Shown: positions 12,267-23,635, counted from the first letter of the stretch. The stretch: DNA of 64,000 bases from Paramecium octaurelia (GCA_905182995.1 CAJJDP010000035.1:200681-264680), one strand, 5' to 3'. A program made the numbers and translations. The notes: a model not told the origin generated them from the letters alone.

Positions 12267-13449
12267 ATATATATATAAAAGTATTACTAAATTTTACAGA
12301 CAATCACAAAAACATACTTGTTTAATAATCCTATATATTCTTCTCATTATCTCTTATTATAACCAAATTGGTTTTAAAATTAAATTTAAGCTTGTCTTCT
12401 ATTTAATTAAAGCTCCCCTATGTAAGATTATAGCAGATCATATATGAATAGAATTTAAAATAAATCTAAAATAATAGATATGCAATGTATGTGATTTTTA
12501 TAATACAATAATTTTTATATTAAATTAAATGTATTAATCATTCTCTATCCTTTATTAAGTATTGGAAACCAGCTCAGGAACAGTGTTTAAAGTAGAAGAG
12601 AAATTCTAAAATATTTCAAAAATATATTATGCTTTTTAATTTATTGAGTAACAGATTATGAGTGAATCTTTAAGAGATAATATATAAAAACTTGAATAAT
12701 CAAATCACCGAGATTTATTTAGAAAATATATTAAAATGCATAAAGATGATCAAAAATAATTATATTTATTTGATTATATTGAAGGGAGTCAATTTTTAGA
12801 TCAAAAGATTAAGGATTATGGGAAACTTACGAAATCTTTTGTATATTCTGAAATACAATAATACCTTAAAAACTTATTATTAGCCTTATATCAATTGCAT
12901 TCAAAAGATATTCCTGGGAGAGTTTTTTCAACTTTCAATATAGTTGTTTAACCTGGTGAAAAAATTGTATTAATGGATTTTGGATTTGAACCAGAAATTG
13001 AAAAAAATCATTTAGATATATTAGCACCACCTGAATATTTGAAGAAAATAATCAATAAAGGTATTATTTTGTAAATATTTAGAAAATTATGATAAATTTG
13101 ATTTAAAATTTGACTCTTGGTTGGTTGGAGCATTTTTATATCACTTAATAAAGTTTTAATCTATTAACTAGGTTAATGTAAACAATAGTTATGTACGATA
13201 TAAATATGATTAAAAAGAATAATTTTATGAATATTTGAATAGTATCAAATTTATTCCTTGTTAAACTTCAAGATACAAAAATACTCTGCTCTCCTTAGTA
13301 TAAGATTTACTTACTTGTGATCCAAACAAAAGATTATCCTTTTATCAAATTTATTAACATCCATTCATTAAAGATCTTAAAATTGACCAATTAGATTCTT
13401 ATCTTCAATTCTATCAGAAATGTGAATATATTAGAGATTTAAAAAATGA
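12267..13449 (+). repeat. Left arm of large inverted repeat (near-identical core)
   Basis: This segment reappears in reverse complement at about 21528-22711 with no difference that I could see by eye over about 1.18 kb, apart from the length of an AT tract. It covers the 5' flank and first half of pseudokinase copy C. Beyond 13449 the homology continues to about 14450 (pairing with about 20602) but is clearly diverged. Confidence 0.85.
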
Positions 13450-14338
13450 TGCATTTAATACTGGATCATTTTTTATGAATACTCAAAAAGAAAGATCTGT
13501 TATTTAGTTTCCATAAAAACTTGAGTTGATATATTCTTGCAATGTTCTCACTAATTAAGTATAATCATAAAAGAATCAAATTGAAATAATTCAAACCATT
13601 TCTAACTATAAAGAGAAGACGAATTAACCTGATTATTTGGTTGTTATTATGAACACACCATAATTTTCAGATCGAAGTTATTATGAATATTGGTTTCAAA
13701 TTTAATTAGATTGTTTGAGATGCTATATATTAGCTTCAGCAAAAGACAAAATTACTATTGTTTTTAAATCTACCAATCACTTTGAATAGATCTATACATT
13801 TATTATTAATAAAATGCATTTACTTATTTTAAGTGAAATGAATAGTTATTTGCAATCAGAACTTTATTAAAATAAACCAAATAAAAATTGGAAAATATTT
13901 TTAAATCAACATTAAAAAGATTTAATCGCATCTGAATAAATAAATTTATATCTAAAGGAATTATAACAACAATTGCTTACCATTTTGTAAAAACATCAAG
14001 AAGTCCATAAAAAAGAGGACGATTCGCTTCCTGAATTAATAAAGCTAGCATTGAACAACGATAAAGTTCAAAACCCATATGAATACTTTTTGAATGGTTA
14101 TTCAGATGCTATATAAATGCTACTCTAACATATTAATTAATTAATTACTTAAAATCAATAAGTAAATTTAGAAGAATTATAAGCTTACAAGAAATTAATT
14201 TATTGCTGTGTTGACATCAATTATTCTTTTCAACCTTAAACATTTTAAGAATAATTTTAATAACTAACATAAAACAATCAAAAAGTACAACCAAAGGATA
14301 TTATTAATATTTTTGGTATTACCAATAAGTTTCGATGA
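12529..14338 (+). CDS. Pseudokinase family protein, copy C (full length, 595 aa)
   Basis: The complete member of the family, assuming the assembly is right. ATG 12529 begins MYQSFSILYQVLETSSGTVF. The catalytic loop has GRV (residues 130-132) instead of HRD; DFG is at 150-152; the C-lobe ends near residue 250. One 22-nt intron (GTATTATTTTG...TTTAG) follows LKKIINK. The remaining 340 residues are a family-specific region rich in Gln, Leu and Ile ending FGITNKFR and TGA 14336-14338. The 5' half matches copy D exactly and the 3' half matches copies A/B exactly, so it could be a chimera. Activity as a kinase is unlikely without the catalytic Asp. Confidence 0.75.
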
Positions 14339-14535
14339 TTTAATATTAGTAAATAAATACATAAATATAATTATTTTGCTATATAATCTAAATATTATCT
14401 GATTTTTAATACTCAAATTCAATATTCTAGTTTTAATCAGAACAATACCAAAAATTTAGATAGTCAAAAAATTCACATTTATTTGACTTGGTAAATATAT
14501 AAAAAATAGATAAGTGTCCTTTGAGAATAATTAGA

Positions 14536-14727
14536 ATGAATATCTAATAGGAAGAAAGAACAAGTGATTTTCTCAAATTTAAGATTACTTACATATTCAG
14601 ATCAGATTTGAAAAAATCGAATGACCGAATTATCTGCTGGGGTATTAAAGTAATGTGTGAAATTGACGCTTATTATAATGATGATAGAAGTTAAATTAAA
14701 AATGAATAATCACTATTTTATTGTTGA
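14536..14727 (+). CDS. Possible small ORF (63 aa)
   Basis: A 64-codon frame (MNIQQEERTSDFLKFKITY...) with a better base composition than the flanks and two Cys/Trp-containing segments (RIICWGIKVMCEID). It has no recognised family and frames of this size occur by chance in this code. It may be an exon of something larger or a fragment. Confidence 0.25.
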
Positions 14728-14830
14728 CTTATGACTTTATTGAGCCTTTCATAAAGAATATACATTACTTTAAATTTCAATTTTTATAAATCTCCATCAT
14801 TTTTATTACCATAACTAGATATTTGATTAT

Positions 14831-15162
14831 TCAATTGAAAACAATATAAAATCTAACTATTATATCTATTTTGTTATTTATTTCATCGAATGCAGATTTA
14901 TTGAGATCTATTATGATTTGTTTCATCAAAGATGTTAATTGCAGATATTAGTTATTATATTTAATAAAAATAAGTTCAGATAGACATTTAGGTTTCTGAA
15001 ATCACTTTACATAATTATTACTTAGCCTGCCATAATTAGAATATCAGATTTTGAATCCAGAATTTCATTGTACTATTTTCCTAGTTATTGGTAATTATAG
15101 TTCTAAACTCTTAGATGAAAGTATCACAGAATATCATGGAGTCTTTAGGTTTTTATTCTCAT
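14831..15162 (-). CDS. Possible small hypothetical gene (95 aa)
   Basis: Unrecognised. The minus-strand model starts MRIKTQRLHDIL, crosses an 18-nt intron (GTGATAC...TAAG) and a 26-nt intron (GTAATAATT...TTCAG), and ends ...DIIVRFYIVFN at TGA (14833-14831). The phase is consistent (96 codons) and the second intron restores a good frame (DSKSDILIMAGQ to KPKCLSELIF). The first intron is unusual (GTG donor), so the 5' part is doubtful. Confidence 0.35.
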
Positions 15163-15324
15163 AATTTATACTTCCATTCTCAACGCCTTTCTTTTTCCTA
15201 TCTATAGTATTTTCCTTTCTGAGATTTTATTTAAACCTATTTATTTTATATTAATTAAATTTAATTCTATACTTTTTTAGATAAGAGATAAAAAGGCAGT
15301 GGAACATAAGATTTAGGCTTATAT

Positions 15325-15857
15325 ATGAGTAGTTCTTAAAACGCATAGAGGATAGAAATAAGATAATGTTTAAGTTTTTATTATATATATTTTCTTTTAG
15401 AATTTTAGGACAAAAATTTCGAAATGATTTCTATTTCAAACAGAGTTTAATTGTTTAGGACTATAAAAATCGATTAATAATATATTGAGGATTAAACAAA
15501 AAGATAATCTTTCTTCATATAACACTTCATTAATGCACCTCAGGAAGAGTTGTAATTCTATTTTAGTTTGTAAAGAATTTTGATTTTTGAGGCTATAAAT
15601 AAACATTAATTTAATTCTTTTTTTTGACAGGAGATTAGGACGGGAATGCTGTAATTATTGATGAAGCTGGAGATCTAGGAGTGAGTACCTAGGGTGTATG
15701 CATTTAAGTATTTTTATTGGAAAAATTACTCTTTTTATGTAGAGATTCAAATAGTTCTGATTATCTAGAGAATTTTTATCTTTCTTAAATCATTATTTTC
15801 TATTGTTTCATTAAAAAGGATTCTAAATAATTAAGCTTAATTCTGCTCTAAGAGTGA
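15325..15857 (+). CDS. Possible unknown gene, exon structure unresolved
   Basis: Two protein-like frames abut here. The first runs from ATG 15325 to TGA 15625-15627 and includes EFQDKNFEMISISNRVQLF and NAPQEELQFYFSLQRILIFE; a 33-nt intron ending TTTTAG may lie inside it. The second follows a ...TTTGACAG 3' splice-like sequence at 15629 and starts GDQDGNAVIIDEAGDLGVST, open to 15857. They could be exons of one gene, but no donor of normal intron length connects them. No family recognised. Confidence 0.3.
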
Positions 15858-15980
15858 ATTGGTGATTATTTATTCACGAAGACCTACTCTTCAAAGACTA
15901 AACTACTTAAGGTTGGTCTGTGAATAAAGGATTTGATCATTATATCATCTCTAAGTATTTATATTTCTTCCACTATGTTT

Positions 15981-16393
15981 TCATTGCTCGTGCTATTTTT
16001 GGGGGAATTGAGATATTAAGGAAATAGCAAAGTTTATTGTTTTCTTATTGATCTTTTAAATTTGTTAATAGCAGACTCCTGCTCTCTCTTTAATTAATTA
16101 ATTTAAACACCGTAGTTCATTGTGTCCTTTTGGAATATGGATTACTTACCACATTCAGAACAATCACAACTTTTTCTTTTCTATATTTCTTTTACTTAAT
16201 CCTCAACTTTTTGGTTGTTAACAATCACTAAAGGGCTTGGTTCATTAGAAACATGTTCTGAAAATTTTAGTGTATTTCTCCCAGTTCTTATTTTCGATAA
16301 CCTTGTTGGAGATAAAGATTCTTAGATACTATGCTATTATTATTGACTCCTGAACATTTGTGGAGGGATAAATATCTTCCCAAAAAATTTCAT
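15981..16393 (-). CDS. Small protein with Cys cluster (129 aa)
   Basis: Unrecognised. ATG at 16393 (MKFFGKIFIPPQMF) opens a frame with a Gln run, a Ser/Pro-containing basic middle (LSPTRLSKIRTGRNTLKF) and a possible zinc-binding cluster KRKSCDCSECGHNELRC. A 23-nt intron at 16127-16149 splits the Cys cluster in phase. The C-terminus is a hydrophobic helix (TINFAISLISQF). Stop is TGA (15983-15981). The cluster is reminiscent of Cys-rich DNA-binding motifs, but that is only a guess. The 5' third falls inside the duplicated block 16330-17734. Confidence 0.55.
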
Positions 16394-16612
16394 ATTATGA
16401 GGAGCACTTAGGCTTCTTTCTTATCTAGCTACATTAATATTCTTAAGTTTAATGTTATTTTTTTTTATTATAATTCTAGCATTTCTTTGTGATCTAGATG
16501 TTTATGAGATGCTATGAATAGAAAAATAGGGCCTTCTAAAATTATTATTTTACATTTATTTCCTTGTTTTTATATATTAAAAAATGATTTATTTCCAAAT
16601 CGAAATCATTGA

Positions 16613-17062
16613 ATGGGAAAAGAATTTACTCACTAATTACTAAACTTAGTTAAGAAACATAGCCTCTTTTTTGATAAAATCAATGCATTCATATCTTTTA
16701 AATGATGAAATGATTTTAAATTAGAATTTTATTCTTAATTATAGATAAATTTAATTACTGACTTAGAGAATTTGAAATAATATATGAATAACCTTTCTAA
16801 TGACCATCATAAAAAGTATTCCTCTTAGCTATCTCTTGGAAAATTAATTCAGTCTTTTGTTAATTCTTAACTGAGGAGATGCCTCTTAAATCTCCAAGCT
16901 GAGATGATAAACACGGATTAATCACTTAAAAGAAATGAAATAAATATCATCACTTTATTATAAATAATTATATATACTTTTTTGAAATATTAGTTTGAAT
17001 ATCTTTATCTCCTTGTTACTCAATCTTATTAAAAATAGGCAATTAATACCTGTAAATTATGA
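16613..17062 (+). pseudogene. SPX-like gene fragment with two in-frame TGA codons
   Basis: ATG 16613 gives MGKEFTHQLLNLVKKHSLFFDKINAFISFK, then TGA TGA at 16703-16708, after which the same frame stays open for 119 codons (NDFKLEFYSQLQINLITDLENL...) to TGA 17060-17062. The first part loosely resembles SPX-domain helices (FF.KI..F). No GT is available to remove the stops as an intron. It may be a decayed gene, or two unrelated frames. The same sequence is repeated at 18019-18468. Confidence 0.35.
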
Positions 17063-17236
17063 AATGTTCTAAAGAGTTTCGGGTTTTCCATATAAAAGGT
17101 TACCTAAAAAATAAAAATTTTCATTATAAAAGGAATAAAATTTAAACTCTGGATCCTTCATTAATTAGCAATCAATCATAATTTAGGATCTTAAGCTTAA
17201 AACAATTAATTATTTTAACTAAATTAAATATCAATA

Positions 17237-17638
17237 TCAGATTTTGAACTCATCATCATCTCCAGTTGAACCTCTTGGAATCGCAATATTTTAAGGAGTT
17301 TTTGGAATTCCATATAAATAAACAGGAGAATATTAGTCTAAATCATCATCTTACCCACTAATCTAATTGACTTAAGGGTTTTGTAACAATTATTAAAACA
17401 TTAGCTATTACTGCTAATGTTATTACAAAAGTTTGGATAAGAAATTTGGATCTAACTTTTAGGCAATTGGTTGCTAAAACTATTGTGCTTAACTTATTTT
17501 TTTTGGTTTAGCAATCTTTTTTGATAGTTCCTTTGGTTTAGGAGCTGGTTTGAGTTTTGCTTATTCTTTTTTTGCTTCTTGTTATTGTTGTCTATAATTT
17601 TTTACTATTATGAATGGTTCACTCAAATTGGATTTCAT
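17237..17638 (-). CDS. Gln/Lys/Pro-rich hypothetical protein (133 aa)
   Basis: Unrecognised, intronless. It starts MKSNLSEPFIIVKNYRQQQQ, has a Lys/Pro/Ala-rich middle (KLKPAPKPKELSKKIAKPKK), then Gln-rich stretches (LLQQHQQQQLMFQQLLQ) and an acidic C-terminus (GSTGDDDEFKI). It is probably disordered. ATG at 17638, stop TGA (17239-17237). The same gene reappears at 18643-19044 in the duplicated block. Confidence 0.6.
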
Positions 17639-17734
17639 TTGATAGTTATTAATAGTTATTATAATTATTTTACTCCAATTTAATTTAATTACCTTTATAT
17701 AATATCATATTTTCAAATGTTATCTGTTTTAAAG

Positions 17735-17735
17735 N
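17735..17735. other. Single-N assembly join 3
   Basis: One N between two 1,405-bp copies of the same sequence. Confidence 0.9.
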
Positions 17736-18018
17736 TATGCTATTATTATTGACTCCTGAACATTTGTGGAGGGATAAATATCTTCCCAAAAAATTTCATA
17801 TTATGAGGAGCACTTAGGCTTCTTTCTTATCTAGCTACATTAATATTCTTAAGTTTAATGTTATTTTTTTTTATTATAATTCTAGCATTTCTTTGTGATC
17901 TAGATGTTTATGAGATGCTATGAATAGAAAAATAGGGCCTTCTAAAATTATTATTTTACATTTATTTCCTTGTTTTTATATATTAAAAAATGATTTATTT
18001 CCAAATCGAAATCATTGA

Positions 18019-18468
18019 ATGGGAAAAGAATTTACTCACTAATTACTAAACTTAGTTAAGAAACATAGCCTCTTTTTTGATAAAATCAATGCATTCATAT
18101 CTTTTAAATGATGAAATGATTTTAAATTAGAATTTTATTCTTAATTATAGATAAATTTAATTACTGACTTAGAGAATTTGAAATAATATATGAATAACCT
18201 TTCTAATGACCATCATAAAAAGTATTCCTCTTAGCTATCTCTTGGAAAATTAATTCAGTCTTTTGTTAATTCTTAACTGAGGAGATGCCTCTTAAATCTC
18301 CAAGCTGAGATGATAAACACGGATTAATCACTTAAAAGAAATGAAATAAATATCATCACTTTATTATAAATAATTATATATACTTTTTTGAAATATTAGT
18401 TTGAATATCTTTATCTCCTTGTTACTCAATCTTATTAAAAATAGGCAATTAATACCTGTAAATTATGA
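18019..18468 (+). pseudogene. Duplicate of the SPX-like fragment
   Basis: Copy of 16613-17062 within the second direct repeat, carrying the same two in-frame TGA codons. Probably the same locus assembled twice. Confidence 0.35.
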
Positions 18469-18642
18469 AATGTTCTAAAGAGTTTCGGGTTTTCCATATA
18501 AAAGGTTACCTAAAAAATAAAAATTTTCATTATAAAAGGAATAAAATTTAAACTCTGGATCCTTCATTAATTAGCAATCAATCATAATTTAGGATCTTAA
18601 GCTTAAAACAATTAATTATTTTAACTAAATTAAATATCAATA

Positions 18643-19044
18643 TCAGATTTTGAACTCATCATCATCTCCAGTTGAACCTCTTGGAATCGCAATATTTTAA
18701 GGAGTTTTTGGAATTCCATATAAATAAACAGGAGAATATTAGTCTAAATCATCATCTTACCCACTAATCTAATTGACTTAAGGGTTTTGTAACAATTATT
18801 AAAACATTAGCTATTACTGCTAATGTTATTACAAAAGTTTGGATAAGAAATTTGGATCTAACTTTTAGGCAATTGGTTGCTAAAACTATTGTGCTTAACT
18901 TATTTTTTTTGGTTTAGCAATCTTTTTTGATAGTTCCTTTGGTTTAGGAGCTGGTTTGAGTTTTGCTTATTCTTTTTTTGCTTCTTGTTATTGTTGTCTA
19001 TAATTTTTTACTATTATGAATGGTTCACTCAAATTGGATTTCAT
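18643..19044 (-). CDS. Duplicate of the Gln/Lys/Pro-rich protein
   Basis: Same 133-residue frame as 17237-17638, in the second copy of the direct repeat. No difference was seen, so it is likely the same gene represented twice. Confidence 0.5.
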
Positions 19045-19140
19045 TTGATAGTTATTAATAGTTATTATAATTATTTTACTCCAATTTAATTTAATTACCT
19101 TTATATAATATCATATTTTCAAATGTTATCTGTTTTAAAG

Positions 19141-19580
19141 AGATAAAGAGAGAAGCTTATAAATTGTAGAAATCTAGATCAAACTCTCAATTAAATTCAA
19201 AGATTATTATGATTAGATTTACTACTATTTAAATTCATTCATTTTATTTAAGAGTTAATTATTAAAAAAAAAAGTTTTCTTTTTTGATTTTTGTAATTAT
19301 CAAACAATAATGAATTTTTCTAGTCTTAAGTATTATAAATATCACCAATTTTTTTTATCCTTGTGATTCTAACATCTGAATTGTATTAGAGTCGTTTATT
19401 GAAGATTTTGAACACCACTTACTCATAATAAAAAATACTCATCAAATAATATTAGAATTGACAGTTGATTTATTATCTTTTCATAAATAATAGAATCATC
19501 ATTTAACAATCAAAAAAAGAATTAATATTTATGCAATCAACCTATTTATAAATAATTATTAATTTATAAATTAAACAAGA
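19141..19580. other. Intergenic, no gene recognised
   Basis: AT-rich, with short frames only. Confidence 0.5.
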
Positions 19581-19599
19581 GATAAAGTATGATAGCTTT

Positions 19600-20090
19600 T
19601 ACACAATAAGAGCTTTAGACCAGTTTTTTCAAAAACACTTGCTTCCCATTTATTTCCAGCAACTCTTTATATTCGCCTGATTGCACATCGCGACATTAAT
19701 CCAGAGGATATATTAATAGTTGCAGATTATAAATTTAACATTGTGATTTTGGCTTTTCTCGAAGAACTTGATAGCTAAAAGACCTTTATGGAAGGCCATC
19801 TGAATATATTCCACATAAAAATAATTTAAATATATTTAATTGCCATATTTTAGCCATTGTAGTAGTCATTTTAATTAAAGTTACTGGATTTCCTGTATTT
19901 ACAGCAATAATCTGATTCTGAGAGACTTGTGATTGGATATGATGAGGAATAAATAAAATGACAGTTTTTGGAAAAAATGTGAGTAAAATTTGTAGCAAAG
20001 TATCTCCTAGAATTTAAAGTTTTACTAATGCAAATTTTAGACCTTACTCTGATAAGAGAATCAATATAATTTATCTAAATTAGTTTATTT
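19600..20090 (+). pseudogene. Decayed protein kinase gene
   Basis: Pieces of a Ser/Thr kinase domain occur in the right order but in different frames. A catalytic loop reads LIAHRDINPEDILIVADYKF, with HRD and a degenerate Lys/Asn region. A DFG-like position reads VILAFLEEL, so DFG is lost. Further on is the C-lobe piece VVILIKVTGFPVF, typical of the helix after APE. TGA codons and frame changes lie between the pieces. It differs from the pseudokinase family flanking it and looks like a relic of a calcium-dependent or AMPK-like kinase. Confidence 0.6.
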
Positions 20091-20601
20091 TTTATAAAAC
20101 GGTGCATTCATTCAACTATTTTATTTGAGCTCCAAAAAAGTGATAAATATTCTCCAAATCATTAAAAATATTAATATTAGGATGAAAATACCATTTATAG
20201 ATAGACAACTAAAAGACAGAGTATTTTAATTTGGCATTAAAAACTCAATTATTATTTGTTATAATTTAGGTAGTGCACTCATAAAAATTAGGTAGCCTAA
20301 ATCTAAAATAAGTTTACTAAAAAGTCAGAAGGTAAAATGAATTTTCGATTTTTTTATTCAAAAAAAAGCTTTAAATTAAATAATTAAGTATATGAATTAA
20401 ATTGTTTTATTTTAATAAACCTTGATCACCTTGAGAATTCTGATCTGATTCAAGTAATCTTTAATTAACAAAAAGATCTTTGCATACATTTTCTTCTAGA
20501 ATCATTTGATTGTTTTCATTTTATTCTCAGAAGAAAAATTATTTTTATATTTACGATTAAATTAACAATGGAAACTATTTGATTAGCCAAAAATAAAATT
20601 T
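20091..20601. other. Intergenic, no gene recognised
   Basis: About 0.5 kb of AT-rich sequence between the kinase relic and the start of inverted-repeat homology at about 20602. Confidence 0.5.
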
Positions 20602-20710
20602 GGTATTGTTCTGATTAAAACTAGAATATTGAATTTGAGTATTAAAAATAAGAGTATATTTAGATTATAACAAAATAATTATATTTATTTATTTTTTTAT
20701 TAATATTACA

Positions 20711-22448
20711 TCATCTAAAATTATTGGTAACACCAAGAAATTTAATGACATCATTTGGTTGCAATTCTTGATTTTTTTATTTGAGCTATTAAAATTATTC
20801 TTTAAAAGTTTAAGATTGAAAAGAAAAATTGATGTCTATACAAAAATAAATTAATTTCTTGAAGGCTTATAATTCTTCTAAATTTCCTTCTTGATTTTAA
20901 GCAATTAGTTAATCAATACATTAGAGTAGCATTTATATAGCATCTGCATAACCATTCAAAAAGTAATAATATGGATCTTGAACTCTATTATCATTCAATG
21001 ATTGCTTTATTTCTTGAGGAAGTTAAGAATCTTATCTTAAATGAGTCTAACAATGTTGTTCAAAAATTGTTTGCAATTCTAGCTCTAAATCCTTCAGATA
21101 TAAATTTATTTATTCAGATGCGAATAAATCTTCTTAATGTTGATTTAAAAAGTTTTCCCAATTTTTATTTGGTTAATTTTAATAAAGCTTTGATTTCAAA
21201 TAATTATTCATTTCCCTTAAAATAAGTAAATGCATTTTTTTAATAAAATATTCCAACACCTTTATATATTGATAATCATATTTTGACAAAATAGTGATTC
21301 TATCTGTTGTTTAAACTAATATATAGCATCTCAAACAATCCAATTAAATTTGGAACCAATAGTTATAAAAACTTGAGTCTGAAAATTATGGTTTTTTCAT
21401 AATAATTTTCAAATACTCAGGTACGTTTGGCTTGCTAACAGTTGGTACTTCTTAAATCAGAGGTTTTTAATTCACTAATCTAGATATTAAAGGTGGTTCA
21501 GATTTCAATTAATTTGTAAAAATAACTTCATTTTTTAAATCTCTAATATATTCACATTTCTGATAGAATTGAAGATAAGAATCTAATTGGTCAATTTTAA
21601 GATCTTTAATGAATGGATGTTAATAAATTTGATAAAAGGATAATCTTTTGTTTGGATCACAAGTAAGTAAATCTTATACTAAGGAGAGCAGAGTATTTTT
21701 GTATCTTGAAGTTTAACAAGGAATAAATTTGATACTATTCAAATATTCATAAAATTATTCTTTTTAATCATATTTATATCGTACATAACTATTGTTTACA
21801 TTAACCTAGTTAATAGATTAAAACTTTATTAAGTGATATAAAAATGCTCCAACCAACCAAGAGTCAAATTTTAAATCAAATTTATCATAATTTTCTAAAT
21901 ATTTACAAAATAATACCTTTATTGATTATTTTCTTCAAATATTCAGGTGGTGCTAATATATCTAAATGATTTTTTTCAATTTCTGGTTCAAATCCAAAAT
22001 CCATTAATACAATTTTTTCACCAGGTTAAACAACTATATTGAAAGTTGAAAAAACTCTCCCAGGAATATCTTTTGAATGCAATTGATATAAGGCTAATAA
22101 TAAGTTTTTAAGGTATTATTGTATTTCAGAATATACAAAAGATTTCGTAAGTTTCCCATAATCCTTAATCTTTTGATCTAAAAATTGACTCCCTTCAATA
22201 TAATCAAATAAATATAATTATTTTTGATCATCTTTATGCATTTTAATATATTTTCTAAATAAATCTCGGTGATTTGATTATTCAAGTTTTTATATATTAT
22301 CTCTTAAAGATTCACTCATAATCTGTTACTCAATAAATTAAAAAGCATAATATATTTTTGAAATATTTTAGAATTTCTCTTCTACTTTAAACACTGTTCC
22401 TGAGCTGGTTTCCAATACTTAATAAAGGATAGAGAATGATTAATACAT
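20711..22448 (-). CDS. Pseudokinase family protein, copy D (571 aa)
   Basis: The inverted paralogue of copy C. The ATG at 22448 and the first half (to about 21528) match copy C exactly by eye, including the GRV catalytic-loop substitution, the retained DFG and the 22-nt intron. The second half is clearly diverged at both base and protein level (for example it ends VIKFLGVTNNFR where copy C ends INIFGITNKFR) but stays open, so the gene is under coding constraint. Stop is TGA (20713-20711). This divergence shows at least two real family members exist at the locus. Confidence 0.8.
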
Positions 22449-22711
22449 TTAATTTAATATAAAAATTATTGTATTATAAAAATCACATACATTGCATATC
22501 TATTATTTTAGATTTATTTTAAATTCTATTCATATATGATCTGCTATAATCTTACATAGGGGAGCTTTAATTAAATAGAAGACAAGCTTAAATTTAATTT
22601 TAAAACCAATTTGGTTATAATAAGAGATAATGAGAAGAATATATAGGATTATTAAACAAGTATGTTTTTGTGATTGTCTGTAAAATTTAGTAATACTTTT
22701 ATATATATATA
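21528..22711 (-). repeat. Right arm of large inverted repeat (near-identical core)
   Basis: Reverse complement of 12267-13449. The spacer between the arms is about 8 kb as assembled, or about 6.7 kb if the 1,405-bp duplication is collapsed. Homology continues outward of the core towards 20602 with divergence. Confidence 0.85.
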
Positions 22712-23634
22712 TATTAGTATTTTTAGAAATTATTTATTTATAATGCAACAGAAAGAGAAGAGGAAAATGTAGCTGAATAAAAATAATAATGATTTTAGGC
22801 TTAAACATTTTACTACTTTTCTAATTTTATAAATATTCTCAAATATTTTATTTATTGAACCAATATCTTCCCTCCCCATCAAATTTAAGAATATATTCAT
22901 GAAATTTAAATAATGATTGCCTGTGTGATACTGTAAACAAGGTTATATTTAAAGCTTTAGCTTTATTGTACATAATTGCTTCAATGTCCATGCTAACAGA
23001 AGATGTGCATTCATCTATCGAATTATATTAGTAATGATACCTAAAATAGCATATTATGGTTTATGATAGAATAATCTAGCCATTGCAATACGCTGTTTTT
23101 CTCCTCCACTTAAGACATCATTCCAATCATTTGCTGCATCCAAACCTCTCTCTCTATAGACTAAATATTCTAACTAAACATCTTCTAATAATTTTATCAG
23201 ATCTTAGTCATTAATCTTTCTTCTTAACATCTACAATTTCGTATGAGGGTAAATGATTTAATCTCTGAGAGTTCCTGGGGGTAAATATGGTCTTTAAGGA
23301 ATGTAAAATAACTTATCAATTGCAGGTCTATACAAGGTACCACCTTAGACTGGCCATAATGCTCCCAAAATTCTGAAAAGAGATGATTTTCCACAACCAT
23401 TAGGTCCACTAATGATAACATTCATTCCGGGTGTGATTTTAAAACACATACCCTTAATTAGAGTATCTCCATTTGGAGAAATGATTGGTACATTGTCGAA
23501 TTCGATTATGTCTTAAGTTTGAATAATCTAAATTAAAAAATTAAGTTACCTAGCCTTTGTCTAATTAGATTGTCTAGTGCTTTCCTTAATCAATAACTAC
23601 TTATCCGGTTTCATTTTCTTATTGGACCTAAGTT
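22287..23634 (-). repeat. 1,348-bp direct repeat, first copy
   Basis: Recurs at 23636-24983. Contains the first codons and 5' flank of pseudokinase copy D and the 3' part of the ABC transporter. Confidence 0.9.
22839..23634 (-). pseudogene. ABC transporter, truncated duplicate of its 3' part
   Basis: Same sequence as the nucleotide-binding part of the gene at 24188-26216, from Walker A through the H-loop to the stop. It is cut at the N at 23635 so that the membrane domain is missing. Likely the same locus assembled twice. Confidence 0.8.
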
Positions 23635-23635
23635 N
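23635..23635. other. Single-N assembly join 4
   Basis: One N between two 1,348-bp copies of the same sequence. Only the second copy continues into the rest of the ABC transporter. Confidence 0.9.

Larger units (their letters stand above)
16330..17734 (+). repeat. 1,405-bp direct repeat, first copy
   Basis: Recurs at 17736-19140 with the same length and no difference noticed. The two copies are separated only by the N at 17735. Unique sequence continues to the left of the first copy and to the right of the second, as expected of an unmerged contig overlap. Confidence 0.9.
17736..19140 (+). repeat. 1,405-bp direct repeat, second copy
   Basis: Second copy of 16330-17734. It begins inside the coding sequence of the 15981-16393 gene, so that gene is truncated here. 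Confidence 0.9.
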
